59,407 nucleotides of DNA from Candidatus Bathyarchaeota archaeon (GTDB lineage Archaea > Thermoproteota > Bathyarchaeia > Bathyarchaeales > Bathycorpusculaceae), in NCBI GenBank assembly GCA_029881805.1, contig JAOULW010000011.1:1-59407 (forward strand), in the 5' to 3' direction. Below, piece by piece: positions 51,535 to 59,407 of the stretch; position 1 is the stretch's first letter, and each line of letters opens with the position of its first letter. The notes under the pieces are model-generated. The model did no database searches and was not told where the DNA came from. It worked only from the letters and a program-made list of their open reading frames with translations. The position numbers and the translations under genes were made by a program.

Positions 51535-51586
51535 ATCTTTCGAACCAAAAGTGAACGGTTGTTGCGATAGAAACGAGTTGGTCTGA

Positions 51587-52960
51587 ATGGGCAATAAAAT
51601 AAATCCTCTAGATTTTTGCAGTGCGGCGACTGACGAAATCGAGGAAGCATTTAACACTGGTGCAATTACTATAGCTGTGATTGGGACAGGCCATATAGGA
51701 CTGTTGCTGGCGTGTAATTTCGCACAAGCTAACGCGAACGTTATAGGTGTCGATGTCAATCAAGATATTGTCGATAGAATCAATAGTGGAAAAGGCCCTT
51801 TTTTCGAGCTGGAATCAGAGGAATTGGTGAAAAATAACGTTGCCAGAGGAAAACTGAAAGCAACAAAGAATCTTTCGCAAGCATTAGATGAGGCAAATGT
51901 AGTTGTCATATCAGTTCCTACACCACTTGACGAAAAGCGTGAACCCGATCTGATGTATATCACACAAGCGGCAAAGGATGTCGGCAAACAGTTAAGAAGA
52001 GGTTTCATGGTTGTCATTGCAAGCACCGTGTACATCGGGGCAACTCGTAATGTGATTTTACCAACACTCGAAAGGTATTCTGGTCTAAAGGTCGGAAGAG
52101 ATTTCTTGCTAGCTTGTGTCCCGCAAAGAATCGATCCGGGAAACCGCATTCATAGATTAGACAACACGCCTTTGAACGTTGGAGGGATTGATGAAAAAAG
52201 CACGGAGATGGCCGCAGTTTTGTTCAGGCGAATCGTTGAAGCAGAAGTAAAGAAAGTTTCCAGTGCGGAAGTAGCGGAGTGTGCGAAGCTTGTTGAAAAT
52301 ACTTATCGGGATGTTAACATTGCTCTTGTAAACGAACTGTCAATATTTCTCAGAAGACTCGGAATAAACGTGATGGAAGTCATTGATGCTTGTTCTACAA
52401 AATGGAGTTTTCAGGCTCATTTCCCAGGAGCTGGCGTTGGCGGGCCATGTATTCCAATTAATCCTCATTACTTGCTTCACAATGCGTCTTCGTCAGAACT
52501 AAAAATGGTGAGGCTTGCCCGCGAAATTAATGATGGTATGCCAGACCACGTGGTTAATATGATCGTCAAAGGTTTGCAGGAACTGGTTCCCAAGAGTCCA
52601 ATCCATAAACCCAAAGTCGCAGTTCTAGGATTAACGTACAAAAAGGATGTAGAAGATACGAGAGGAAGCCCAGCTGAAAGAGTCATCAAAGAGCTCAATT
52701 ATTTGTCTTTCGAAGTAGCCGTTCACGATCCCGTACTTCCTCTTTCAACTGTAAAGTTCGGCTGTCAAAACCTACCATTAGAAGAAGCTGTCAAAGATGC
52801 AGATTGCCTTCTTTTCTTGACAGACCACACAGCCTTCAAGAAGCCCGCTTTTAATAAATTTGAAATTCTTGTGCATGACCCTTGTCTGCTGGTTGACACA
52901 AAACGGATTTTTAGTCCCTCAGATTTCTCGAAAACGAAATTCCATTATCAAAGTATTTAA
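51587..52960 (+). CDS. UDP-sugar (ManNAc/Glc-type) 6-dehydrogenase
   Basis: A 457-residue UDP-glucose/GDP-mannose dehydrogenase family protein. An N-terminal extension of about 25 residues precedes the NAD loop VIGTGHIGLLLACNFAQ. The catalytic Cys motif is GAGVGGPCIPINPHYL (about residue 288), followed by KVAVLGLTYKKDVEDTRGSPA and HDPVL, VKDADCLLFLTDH. GVGGPCIP with the following NPHYL favours UDP-N-acetylmannosamine-type dehydrogenases. It produces a uronic acid sugar for the surface polymer. Confidence 0.92.
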   Translation: MGNKINPLDFCSAATDEIEEAFNTGAITIAVIGTGHIGLLLACNFAQANANVIGVDVNQDIVDRINSGKGPFFELESEELVKNNVARGKLKATKNLSQALDEANVVVISVPTPLDEKREPDLMYITQAAKDVGKQLRRGFMVVIASTVYIGATRNVILPTLERYSGLKVGRDFLLACVPQRIDPGNRIHRLDNTPLNVGGIDEKSTEMAAVLFRRIVEAEVKKVSSAEVAECAKLVENTYRDVNIALVNELSIFLRRLGINVMEVIDACSTKWSFQAHFPGAGVGGPCIPINPHYLLHNASSSELKMVRLAREINDGMPDHVVNMIVKGLQELVPKSPIHKPKVAVLGLTYKKDVEDTRGSPAERVIKELNYLSFEVAVHDPVLPLSTVKFGCQNLPLEEAVKDADCLLFLTDHTAFKKPAFNKFEILVHDPCLLVDTKRIFSPSDFSKTKFHYQSI

Positions 52961-53009
52961 CGAAGTGATTCTGACAGTGAAGCACAATTGTAACTAAGGT
53001 TGTCGCCTA

Positions 53010-53993
53010 ATGGATAAATATACTACTGCGTTGGTAACCGGCGGTGCTGGTTTTATCGGATCACACATTGCTGAGTATCTCTACCGCCAAAAAATGAAGG
53101 TAATTATTGTAGATAACTTGATGAGAGGAAAGGTCGAAAATATTTCTCATCTTCTGGATGAAGGCATAGAGTTTGTGAAAATGGATGTTAGAAATTACGA
53201 TGTTATCAAGGATCATTTTAAAGGGGTCGATCTGGTTTTTCACTTTGCGGCAATGGTAGGGGTAAAATTTGCAACTAAACGTCCTCTAGAGGTTATGGAT
53301 AGCAATATCGGCGGTTTAAGGAGCGCCTTAAAAGCCAGCGTCAAGGGCAAGGTCAAGAAGTTCGTATTTGCTTCTAGCTCGGAGGTCTATGGGGACATTG
53401 AAGTTGTTCCCATGAGAGAGGATTTGCCACTTTCACCAATCTCTCCGTATGGCATAAGTAAAATTGTGGGAGAGGCATATTGCAAGGCTTTTTCTCAAAA
53501 ATACGGCTTGAATACTTCGATAGTACGGTACTTCAACGTCTATGGACCTCGACAATCATCTGAAGACAAAAGCTGGGTTATCCCGACTTTTCTGACAAAC
53601 GCAATCGAAGATAAACCTCTTGTAATACATGGATCTGGCAGTCAGACAAGAGATTTTACCTTCGTCTCCGACGCTATAGAAGGAACGATGCTAATAGCCA
53701 AAGGAGGCGAAGGAATGACAGAAAGTTACAATATCGGAAGTGGAAAGGAAACATCGATCAACGCCTTAGCTGAACTAGTGCTAATGTTGAGTGAAAGCAA
53801 AAAAGATATAATCCACACGAGACGAAGGGCATTTCATATAAAAAGAAGGTGCGCAGACATTTCCAAGGCTAAAGAGAGATTAGGATACAGACCAAAGGTT
53901 AATTTGAAAGACGGGTTGGGAATGACCTGGGATTATTTCGTTCGGCAGAAGAAGAACACGAGCCCGCGTGGAACATGTCATAATACTACTTAG
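53010..53993 (+). CDS. NAD-dependent extended SDR epimerase/dehydratase
   Basis: A 327-residue extended SDR: VTGGAGFIGSHIAEYL at the N-terminus, FASSSEVYGDIE, SPYGISKIVGEAYC (YxxxK), FNVYGPRQSSED and HGSGSQTRDFTFVSDA. It is similar in plan to the 43536 enzyme, and the two flank the glycan block. It probably makes a 4-epimer or 4,6-dehydrated UDP/dTDP-sugar. It is separated from the dehydrogenase by 49 bases and from hemB by 91 bases. Confidence 0.9.
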   Translation: MDKYTTALVTGGAGFIGSHIAEYLYRQKMKVIIVDNLMRGKVENISHLLDEGIEFVKMDVRNYDVIKDHFKGVDLVFHFAAMVGVKFATKRPLEVMDSNIGGLRSALKASVKGKVKKFVFASSSEVYGDIEVVPMREDLPLSPISPYGISKIVGEAYCKAFSQKYGLNTSIVRYFNVYGPRQSSEDKSWVIPTFLTNAIEDKPLVIHGSGSQTRDFTFVSDAIEGTMLIAKGGEGMTESYNIGSGKETSINALAELVLMLSESKKDIIHTRRRAFHIKRRCADISKAKERLGYRPKVNLKDGLGMTWDYFVRQKKNTSPRGTCHNTT

Positions 53994-54084
53994 TACAGAG
54001 AAACAATGTTAAAATGTTTGTTTGATTATCTACATTTGGTTGATGACTTTCGTGTTCCAAAGGAACAGGTAAGGAGGTTATAGA

Positions 54085-55062
54085 ATGCGTTTGACTACTA
54101 GGATTAAGAGATCAAAGCAAATGATTCGTATGGTTAGGCCCGTAGAATTGACTACAAGCGACCTGATTTATCCAATATTTGTTAGAGAAGATGGAAAGAA
54201 ATTTGAAATAGCATCTATGAAAGGGCAGGATTATTTCTCTTTGGAAGATGCTGTGACGACATGCAAGAAGACAATTGAGTTAGGGATTCCTGCAGTTATG
54301 GTTTTTGGGGTGTTGAAGGAAAAGGACGCTGATGGCTCAACGGCCTTGCAGAAAAACGGTTTTCATCCGAGGGTCTTCAGAAAGCTGAAGAAGGAGCTGG
54401 GCGATAAGCTGGTTCTAATATCTAACCTCTGCTTATGTGATTATACTGCTGACGAGTTTTGTGTTTACACCAAGAAAGGCAAGGTTTTGAATGAGAAAAC
54501 TGCAGAGATGTTGGGCAAGATTGCCGTTGTTCATGCTGAGGCTGGAGCTGATGTAGTTGCGCCTGCGGCTATGTGTGACGGGCAAGTAAGACACATCAGA
54601 TCTGCCTTAGACAGAGAGGGCTTCGAGGATGTTCCTGTAATGACTTACGTCAAAACGGATAGTTGCCTCTTTCAACCATTTTTTGAGGCTATGACTTTGT
54701 CGAAGACGCCGAGGAGTGGAGTTGACTCAAGTACGTTCAGAACAGACATCATCAATGAGAAGATGTTTATGCAGAAAGTCGACTTGGACGTTAGTGAAGG
54801 AGCTGACATTGTTATCGTTAAACCAGCTTTGACAAATCTGGACCTGATACTCAGAGTCAGACAGGAACACCCGACGATTCCGATAGCTGCGTATCAAGTG
54901 AGCGGCGAGTATGCAATGATAAAGCTACTTGGCGAGAATGGACATTTGGACGAGGATGTCTTACTTCTGGAATCTTTGAAATCTATCAAGAGGGCAGGAG
55001 CGGATATGATCCTGACGTATTCTGCTCTGGAAGCAGCCAAACTTTTGAAGGGAAAAGCGTAG
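54085..55062 (+). CDS. hemB: Porphobilinogen synthase
   Basis: A 325-residue enzyme condensing two 5-aminolevulinate molecules. The zinc cysteines are present in SNLCLCDYTADEFCVY (three Cys), and the Schiff-base lysines are expected in MTYVKTDSC and IVIVKPALTNLDLI. PAAMCDGQVRHIRSALD and AAYQVSGEYAMIKLLGENG are also family motifs. The segment around the first lysine is a little shorter than usual. AAGGAGGTTATAGA precedes the ATG. It is the next pathway step after hemL but lies 10.6 kb downstream. Confidence 0.95.
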   Translation: MRLTTRIKRSKQMIRMVRPVELTTSDLIYPIFVREDGKKFEIASMKGQDYFSLEDAVTTCKKTIELGIPAVMVFGVLKEKDADGSTALQKNGFHPRVFRKLKKELGDKLVLISNLCLCDYTADEFCVYTKKGKVLNEKTAEMLGKIAVVHAEAGADVVAPAAMCDGQVRHIRSALDREGFEDVPVMTYVKTDSCLFQPFFEAMTLSKTPRSGVDSSTFRTDIINEKMFMQKVDLDVSEGADIVIVKPALTNLDLILRVRQEHPTIPIAAYQVSGEYAMIKLLGENGHLDEDVLLLESLKSIKRAGADMILTYSALEAAKLLKGKA

Positions 55063-55173
55063 GTGCGAAATTTGGAGCCCCTTACCACAGCCTTATGTGA
55101 ATTTGCAATTCATAGTTTTTATAGAGAAAGCACGCGAAAATAGACTTCATACTTAGACTTAGGACGCCTTCAC

Positions 55174-55854
55174 ATGAGCAAGAAGATAATAGTGTTTGCC
55201 CCCCATCCAGATGACGAAACACTTGGTTGCGGAGGAACAATAGCTAAGAAAATAAGTGAAGGATACGAAGTCTTGGTAGTTGTCATCACGGATGGTAGGC
55301 ATTCTTTTTCCAAAGGTTTAGGTATAGACTCAGATCCTGCGCCTGAAGAGGTGAAAGAGATTAGAAGAGACGAGGTGAAAAGAGCAACGAAAATTTTAGG
55401 AGTGCAGGAGGAGAATTTGGCGTTTTTGAATTTCGTTGATGGAACGCTTGAGGAAAGTGAGAGCGAAGTCCAAGAAAAGGTTATTAATATTTTAAGAGAG
55501 AACACTCCTTTAGAAATTTATTTTCCATACGAAAAGGATTGTCACCCCGATCACCGTGCAACTAATCGCATAGTGAGCAACGCGGTTAACAAGCTCGGTA
55601 TTGAACCAATAGATTATAGATACATGATCTCGCACAAATACGCACGTGTGGGTCCGCTGATAAACGCCTTACTTGACCTCTTCAGACGCAATATTGTATA
55701 CGTTGGTGTGTCAAAGTATCTGCCGCTGAAAAAAGCGGCACTGAAAGAGTTCAGGAGTGAGTTATCGATTATATCGAAGAGACAATCAAAACCTCGCACC
55801 AAAAATTTCAAGAAATTTTTGAAAGAAAAGGAGAAGTTCTATATCAGCACTTGA
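55174..55854 (+). CDS. PIG-L/LmbE-family deacetylase
   Basis: A 226-residue zinc deacetylase. The signature FAPHPDDETLGCGGTIAK is at the N-terminus, VVVITDGRHSF follows, and CHPDHRATNRIV near residue 128 supplies the second metal histidine. Known members remove acetyl from N-acetylglucosamine-linked lipids or thiol cofactors. Next to glycan genes, an acetylated amino-sugar lipid is the likely substrate. Confidence 0.9.
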   Translation: MSKKIIVFAPHPDDETLGCGGTIAKKISEGYEVLVVVITDGRHSFSKGLGIDSDPAPEEVKEIRRDEVKRATKILGVQEENLAFLNFVDGTLEESESEVQEKVINILRENTPLEIYFPYEKDCHPDHRATNRIVSNAVNKLGIEPIDYRYMISHKYARVGPLINALLDLFRRNIVYVGVSKYLPLKKAALKEFRSELSIISKRQSKPRTKNFKKFLKEKEKFYIST

Positions 55855-55904
55855 GGGCGCGCTTACGGCGATTTGACTTGACGATTGAGCCTAGGTGAAG
55901 AATT

Positions 55905-56906
55905 TTGGATCGAAATTTGAGAGTTGCGATTGTTGGATTGGGAAAGATGGGGCTACTTCATGCCAGCATTCTGAACGTATTGCCAAATGTTCAACTCGCA
56001 GCAATGTGTGAAAAAAGCAGCGTGACTCGTAGACTTTGGAAGAAAGTGTTCAGGGAGATTCAGATAGTAGATAATTTGGAGAAGCTCTCAGACCTAGATC
56101 TCGACGCTGTTTATGTAACTACGCCTATACCTTCCCATTTCTTCATCGCGAAGACCTTGTACACAAGGCATTTGACTCACAATCTGTTCGTCGAGAAAAC
56201 ACTGGCCTCAAATTATGACGAGGCAAAGGAACTATGCGGCTTGACCCGTCGTTTTGGCGGTGCCAACATGGTCGGCTATCTGAGAAGATTCACTGTTACC
56301 TTCCGAAAGGCTAAGGATCTACTAAGTGAAGACTACGCAGGAGATGCGACAGGCTTTACAGGGTATGCATACTCATCGGATTTCTACGGTATGAACAGAG
56401 GCTCTAAAACGCTTGTATCCAGAGGAGGTGTTCTCAGGGACCTTGGTTGCCACGTTATCGACTTGGCAATATGGTTTTTTGGCGATTTAAAAGTGGATTC
56501 AGCGAACGTTGAATCAGTAGCTGATGGCTGCTCAGGGGACGTTTGGCATTTCGCAGTCAGAAAACCCGGTGGTTTGAAAGGTGATTTCAAAGCTTCTTGG
56601 TGTATGAATGGGTATCGAATGCCTGAAATAGCGTTGCAGATTAGCTGTTCGAAGGGAATTATTGAAGTGAGTGATGACGTTGTAAAGTTGCAGCTGAATA
56701 ATGGACAATTATCTACTTGGCATAGGCACGATCTCAATGACACATCATTTTTCTGGCTAGGAGGACCCGAGTATTTTCGAGAAGACGACTACTTCATTAA
56801 ATCTGTGAGAGAGAATCTCCACGCGGAGCCAGACTTTGATATGGCTTCAAAAGTTGACCGCCTCATCGACGAAGTACAATTCAAGGTTGATAAGATAAGT
56901 GATTAA
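55905..56906 (+). CDS. Gfo/Idh/MocA-family oxidoreductase
   Basis: A 333-residue NAD(P)-dependent oxidoreductase. The Rossmann loop is VAIVGLGKMGLLHASIL; VYVTTPIPSHFFIAKTL and FVEKTLASNYDEAKEL (the EK pair) are typical. The middle has GYLRRFTVTF and RDLGCHVIDLAIWFFGD with the active-site His/Asp. It probably oxidises a UDP-sugar or similar. It starts at TTG. Its end overlaps the next gene by 8 bases. Confidence 0.88.
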   Translation: MDRNLRVAIVGLGKMGLLHASILNVLPNVQLAAMCEKSSVTRRLWKKVFREIQIVDNLEKLSDLDLDAVYVTTPIPSHFFIAKTLYTRHLTHNLFVEKTLASNYDEAKELCGLTRRFGGANMVGYLRRFTVTFRKAKDLLSEDYAGDATGFTGYAYSSDFYGMNRGSKTLVSRGGVLRDLGCHVIDLAIWFFGDLKVDSANVESVADGCSGDVWHFAVRKPGGLKGDFKASWCMNGYRMPEIALQISCSKGIIEVSDDVVKLQLNNGQLSTWHRHDLNDTSFFWLGGPEYFREDDYFIKSVRENLHAEPDFDMASKVDRLIDEVQFKVDKISD

Positions 56907-57807
56907 TCGAAAAGGAAAGATGTTGTTGGTTGGGGACAACCCTTTTCACAATATTAGCCATCTTTCACAAGACAGAGCCAGAGCCCGAGGCAACGCTACA
57001 AAACAACCAGAATGCGCTGCTGATCTAGTTATGCTTTCATTGGAAAATGGAGCTAACGGCTTCATGTTTTCTGTCAGTGATACAACTCTTTCAATTCTGA
57101 GAGAAATACGTGAGAGAGAAGCAATTGAACATCTAAGTCTTTACGCTATAGTGCCCTATGCCTACGAATATGTCCGAGTTGCCACTCAAGTCGGTGGAGT
57201 TACCGGATTGATTGCAAAGGTTGCAAAGGAAATAACCATGTCCAGAAGTGCCGGAACAATTGCGATGGGCCTAGGAGCGGTAATAAGATCAAATCCACTA
57301 TCACTGATGAAGACATACCTATCATATGAGATTTCGAGAGTGAAGTCATCGGCAGGAAAGAAGGCGAATCTAATCTCATTGATGCTTCACGAAGTTGTAA
57401 CCGATATGGCTCTGGCCTTAGACTTGGACTGGCTCTTCAGGTCATACATTGATTTCACACTGAGACGGGGATTAACACCCGGCTTCAACACAGGCAATTT
57501 CACATATTTTGTAGACAAATTCAAGACGTGGAACTTGGACCTGGACAAAATAGCAATAGCCGCCCCTTTCAATAAGATAGGTTTTCAGATGATCCCATCG
57601 AAAATAGCGTGCGAGAAGACTCTAGACAGCCTTCTCCAACCGATCGTGATCGCAATAAGCATTTTAGCCGCTGGCTATCTAAAACCCACGGAAGCGATAG
57701 GTTACATAGCAGCTTTGCCCAATATAAAAGGAGTTGCGATTGGCGTGTCGAGAGAGTCCCATGCTCGTGAAACATTTAGGCTCTTCCACAAAGAGTTGAA
57801 CGGCTGA
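56899..57807 (+). CDS. Unknown TIM-barrel-like protein
   Basis: A 302-residue protein I do not recognise. It opens with LLVGDNPFHNISHLSQDRAR. Strand/helix repeats with charged ends (LVMLSLENGANGFMFSV, LSLYAIVPYAYEYVRVA, KIAIAAPFNKIGFQM, IKGVAIGVSRESHARETF) suggest a TIM-barrel enzyme. No metal or cofactor motif is obvious. The GTG start overlaps the Gfo/Idh/MocA gene, and an ATG at 56920 with AAAGGA close before it is an alternative. The coupling points to a shared step with that oxidoreductase. Confidence 0.65.
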   Translation: MINRKGKMLLVGDNPFHNISHLSQDRARARGNATKQPECAADLVMLSLENGANGFMFSVSDTTLSILREIREREAIEHLSLYAIVPYAYEYVRVATQVGGVTGLIAKVAKEITMSRSAGTIAMGLGAVIRSNPLSLMKTYLSYEISRVKSSAGKKANLISLMLHEVVTDMALALDLDWLFRSYIDFTLRRGLTPGFNTGNFTYFVDKFKTWNLDLDKIAIAAPFNKIGFQMIPSKIACEKTLDSLLQPIVIAISILAAGYLKPTEAIGYIAALPNIKGVAIGVSRESHARETFRLFHKELNG

Positions 57808-57915
57808 AATGATATTTTGGTGTCCTTCGCCTCTATTGTAGTTTGTAAGTGTCTCTCAGATCTCATAAAGTGTTGAAGGTAAAGCTCACTATGAAGTTTG
57901 AAAGGGCAGATTTAG

Positions 57916-59076
57916 ATGTTTGAACTGCTAATCTTATGGCTAGTTTTTTCTTTCTTTTCTTTCGGCCTTTTGGGTATCAGCTTTTTATTCATGAGAAAGT
58001 CAGCGACTAAACCTTGGCAATTGGCAATCAAAGAAAACTACAGGCCAAAAGTTTCGATAGTCGTTCCTACATATAATGAGTCTAATGTTATTGGGTTAAA
58101 ACTTGAGAATTTGAGCAAGATCGAGTATCCAAAAGAATTAGCGCAGATAATAATAATAGACAGCAACTCCAACGACCAAACAGTGGAAATTGCACAAAGC
58201 TTCGCGGAAATTCATCCGAAAATGAACATTCAAATATTGACAGAAAATAAAAGAAGAGGGAAATCTGCCGCTTTGAATGTTGCTTTGAAAAATTGCGGTG
58301 GAGACGTTATAATTGTGTCAGATGCTGATTGTTTTTGGCCTTCTGACATTCTTAAGAGGGCGTTACCATATTTGTATGATTCTGGTGTAGGAGCGGTTTC
58401 GGGTCCAAAGATTTTGCTGAACGCAGCTGCGTCATGGGTGACAAGAACTGAGAACTCGTACTTGAACTCGATGAATTTAATGAAACTTGGTCAATCAAAG
58501 CTTTGCTCTACTCTATTCTTCGAAGGAGGTTTTAGCGCTTACAAAAAAGAAGCTTTGGCTTCCTTTGATCCATACAGTACGGGTTCAGACGATTGTGGCA
58601 CGATAATAACTTTAGCTGAGAAGAAATTGAGAGCCCTACTTTTGCCTGAAGCTCAGTTTTACACTACATTTCCAGAAACTTGGAGAGGCAAATTCAGCAT
58701 GAAGATTCGAAGAGCTAATCAACTCGTACGAGTTTTTTGGAGATATCTCTCATTGCTAGTTGGGGGGAGGATTAGTTTTTCAAGAGCTGTTATTATCCAG
58801 AGCATATTGAATTACCTCTTAGGACCACTAATGTTCTTTGCATTGGTTATTATAACCGTTTTATTGTTGCTTAGTTCTCCTTATTTTGCATTGTTTTTCT
58901 TGGTCATGCTGATACCCAAAGTCAGAGTTTATTTTTTGGAAGCTGTTCAAAACTATCTCATACTTTTGCTTTCGATTTTCTCAGTGGTTGTCAACAAGAG
59001 GTTCTTAGTATGGAGTCAGCCGAAAGATAGATCCTTGCTTGATAGAAAACTGTTGCAACAATATAGCTTGATTTAG
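57916..59076 (+). CDS. Membrane glycosyltransferase family 2
   Basis: A 386-residue GT2 with an N-terminal membrane helix (LLILWLVFSFFSFGLLGISF), then VSIVVPTYNESNVIGLKL, IIDSNSNDQT and VSDADCFWPSD (DxD). GGFSAYKKEAL and FSMKIRRANQLVRVFW (Q/RxxRW-like) follow. About three C-terminal helices complete it. This is the processive or lipid-linked membrane GT plan. AAAGGG lies upstream of the ATG. Confidence 0.9.
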   Translation: MFELLILWLVFSFFSFGLLGISFLFMRKSATKPWQLAIKENYRPKVSIVVPTYNESNVIGLKLENLSKIEYPKELAQIIIIDSNSNDQTVEIAQSFAEIHPKMNIQILTENKRRGKSAALNVALKNCGGDVIIVSDADCFWPSDILKRALPYLYDSGVGAVSGPKILLNAAASWVTRTENSYLNSMNLMKLGQSKLCSTLFFEGGFSAYKKEALASFDPYSTGSDDCGTIITLAEKKLRALLLPEAQFYTTFPETWRGKFSMKIRRANQLVRVFWRYLSLLVGGRISFSRAVIIQSILNYLLGPLMFFALVIITVLLLLSSPYFALFFLVMLIPKVRVYFLEAVQNYLILLLSIFSVVVNKRFLVWSQPKDRSLLDRKLLQQYSLI

Positions 59077-59123
59077 AGATTCAGTACTTGAAGAGACGTA
59101 TTCTTTGCAATGGAGTCTCTGCG

Positions 59124-59407
59124 ATGAAGCCCAAAGTCACTATCGGAATTTGCGTAAGAAATTGCGAAGAGTACATCGTAGAGACGATCAAGAGTGTGTT
59201 AAATCAGGATTTTCCTTGTAAATTTATGGAAATCATTTTCGTGGATGATGGTAGCCAGGACAGAACTCTTGAAATCATCGAAAAATATGCTTCAAGTATG
59301 AGCATCCCCTCCAAGGTATTTCATACTTCATGGAAGGGAGTAGGTCACGCCCGTAACGTGGTTATTGGCAATGCAATTGGGAACTATATCATATGGGTTG
59401 ACGGAGA
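59124..59407 (+). CDS. Glycosyltransferase family 2 (3' partial)
   Basis: The frame from ATG 59124 is open to the window end. It reads KVTIGICVRNCEEYIVETIK, IIFVDDGSQDRTLEII and GVGHARNVVIGNAIGNYIIWVDG, an intact GT2 N-terminus with its nucleotide Asp pair and the start of the DxD strand. The rest lies outside the window. Confidence 0.85.
   Translation, partial: MKPKVTIGICVRNCEEYIVETIKSVLNQDFPCKFMEIIFVDDGSQDRTLEIIEKYASSMSIPSKVFHTSWKGVGHARNVVIGNAIGNYIIWVDG

Overview
The window looks like a chromosomal piece of an anaerobic archaeon of the TACK branch, most likely a Bathyarchaeia member. This lineage call is inference from gene content and style, not from a search. The archaeal signs are: a nurA-herA pair, a separate PyrI regulatory subunit, a four-gene pyruvate:ferredoxin oxidoreductase, TATA-type promoters with short leaders, tRNA genes that mostly lack an encoded CCA, many PadR/ArsR/Lrp-like winged-helix regulators, frequent TTG/GTG starts, and an IscS of the Archaeoglobus type that lacks the PLP lysine. 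No rRNA, CRISPR array, transposase or integrase is visible.

Layout. 1-3.4 kb is accessory: a winged-helix pair, two convergent PD-(D/E)XK-type nucleases (one with a PUA/EVE-like N-terminus) and tRNA-Ser. 3.7-10.5 kb holds a flavoprotein, three GNAT acetyltransferases, an MFS transporter, small membrane proteins and long empty spacers. 10.6-13.0 kb is a compact sulfur/Fe-S operon (TusA, DsrE, lysine-less IscS, IscU and a 51-residue Cys-rich protein). 13.1-15.4 kb holds an amidinotransferase-fold enzyme and an arsenite methyltransferase with a ribbon-helix-helix partner. 15.6-19.4 kb is an overlapping nurA-herA pair with an unusually large NurA. 19.4-22.5 kb is porGDAB. 22.7-25.9 kb has two radical SAM enzymes and tRNA-Asn. 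26-27.5 kb has divergent pyrI/pyrB. 27.5-29.7 kb is a class III ribonucleotide-reductase homologue with an ArsR-like DNA-binding head and an ATP-cone but no glycyl-radical segment. 29.8-34.6 kb has tRNA-Pro, an ABC-2 exporter, a PadR regulator and a two-HTH regulator.

34.6-40.9 kb is a run of small winged-helix and membrane/secreted proteins, followed by two GNAT proteins with SCP2-like tails and a PaaK-like adenylate-forming enzyme. 40.9-55.1 kb is a haem/corrinoid precursor pathway (hemA, hemL, hemB) split by about 10.5 kb of surface-glycan genes: two extended SDR epimerases, two GT2 glycosyltransferases, three radical SAM proteins, a polysaccharide deacetylase, a membrane hydrolase and a UDP-ManNAc-type dehydrogenase. 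Glycan genes resume after hemB (PIG-L deacetylase, Gfo/Idh/MocA oxidoreductase, an unknown protein, two more GT2 enzymes) and run off the window.

The best candidates for undescribed biology are the RNR-derived ArsR/ATP-cone protein (possibly a nucleotide-sensing regulator), the TusA-DsrE-IscS(Asp)-IscU-zinc protein operon, the radical-SAM-rich glycan block embedded in the hem genes, and the nuclease pair at the left end. hemL very probably starts at CTG.
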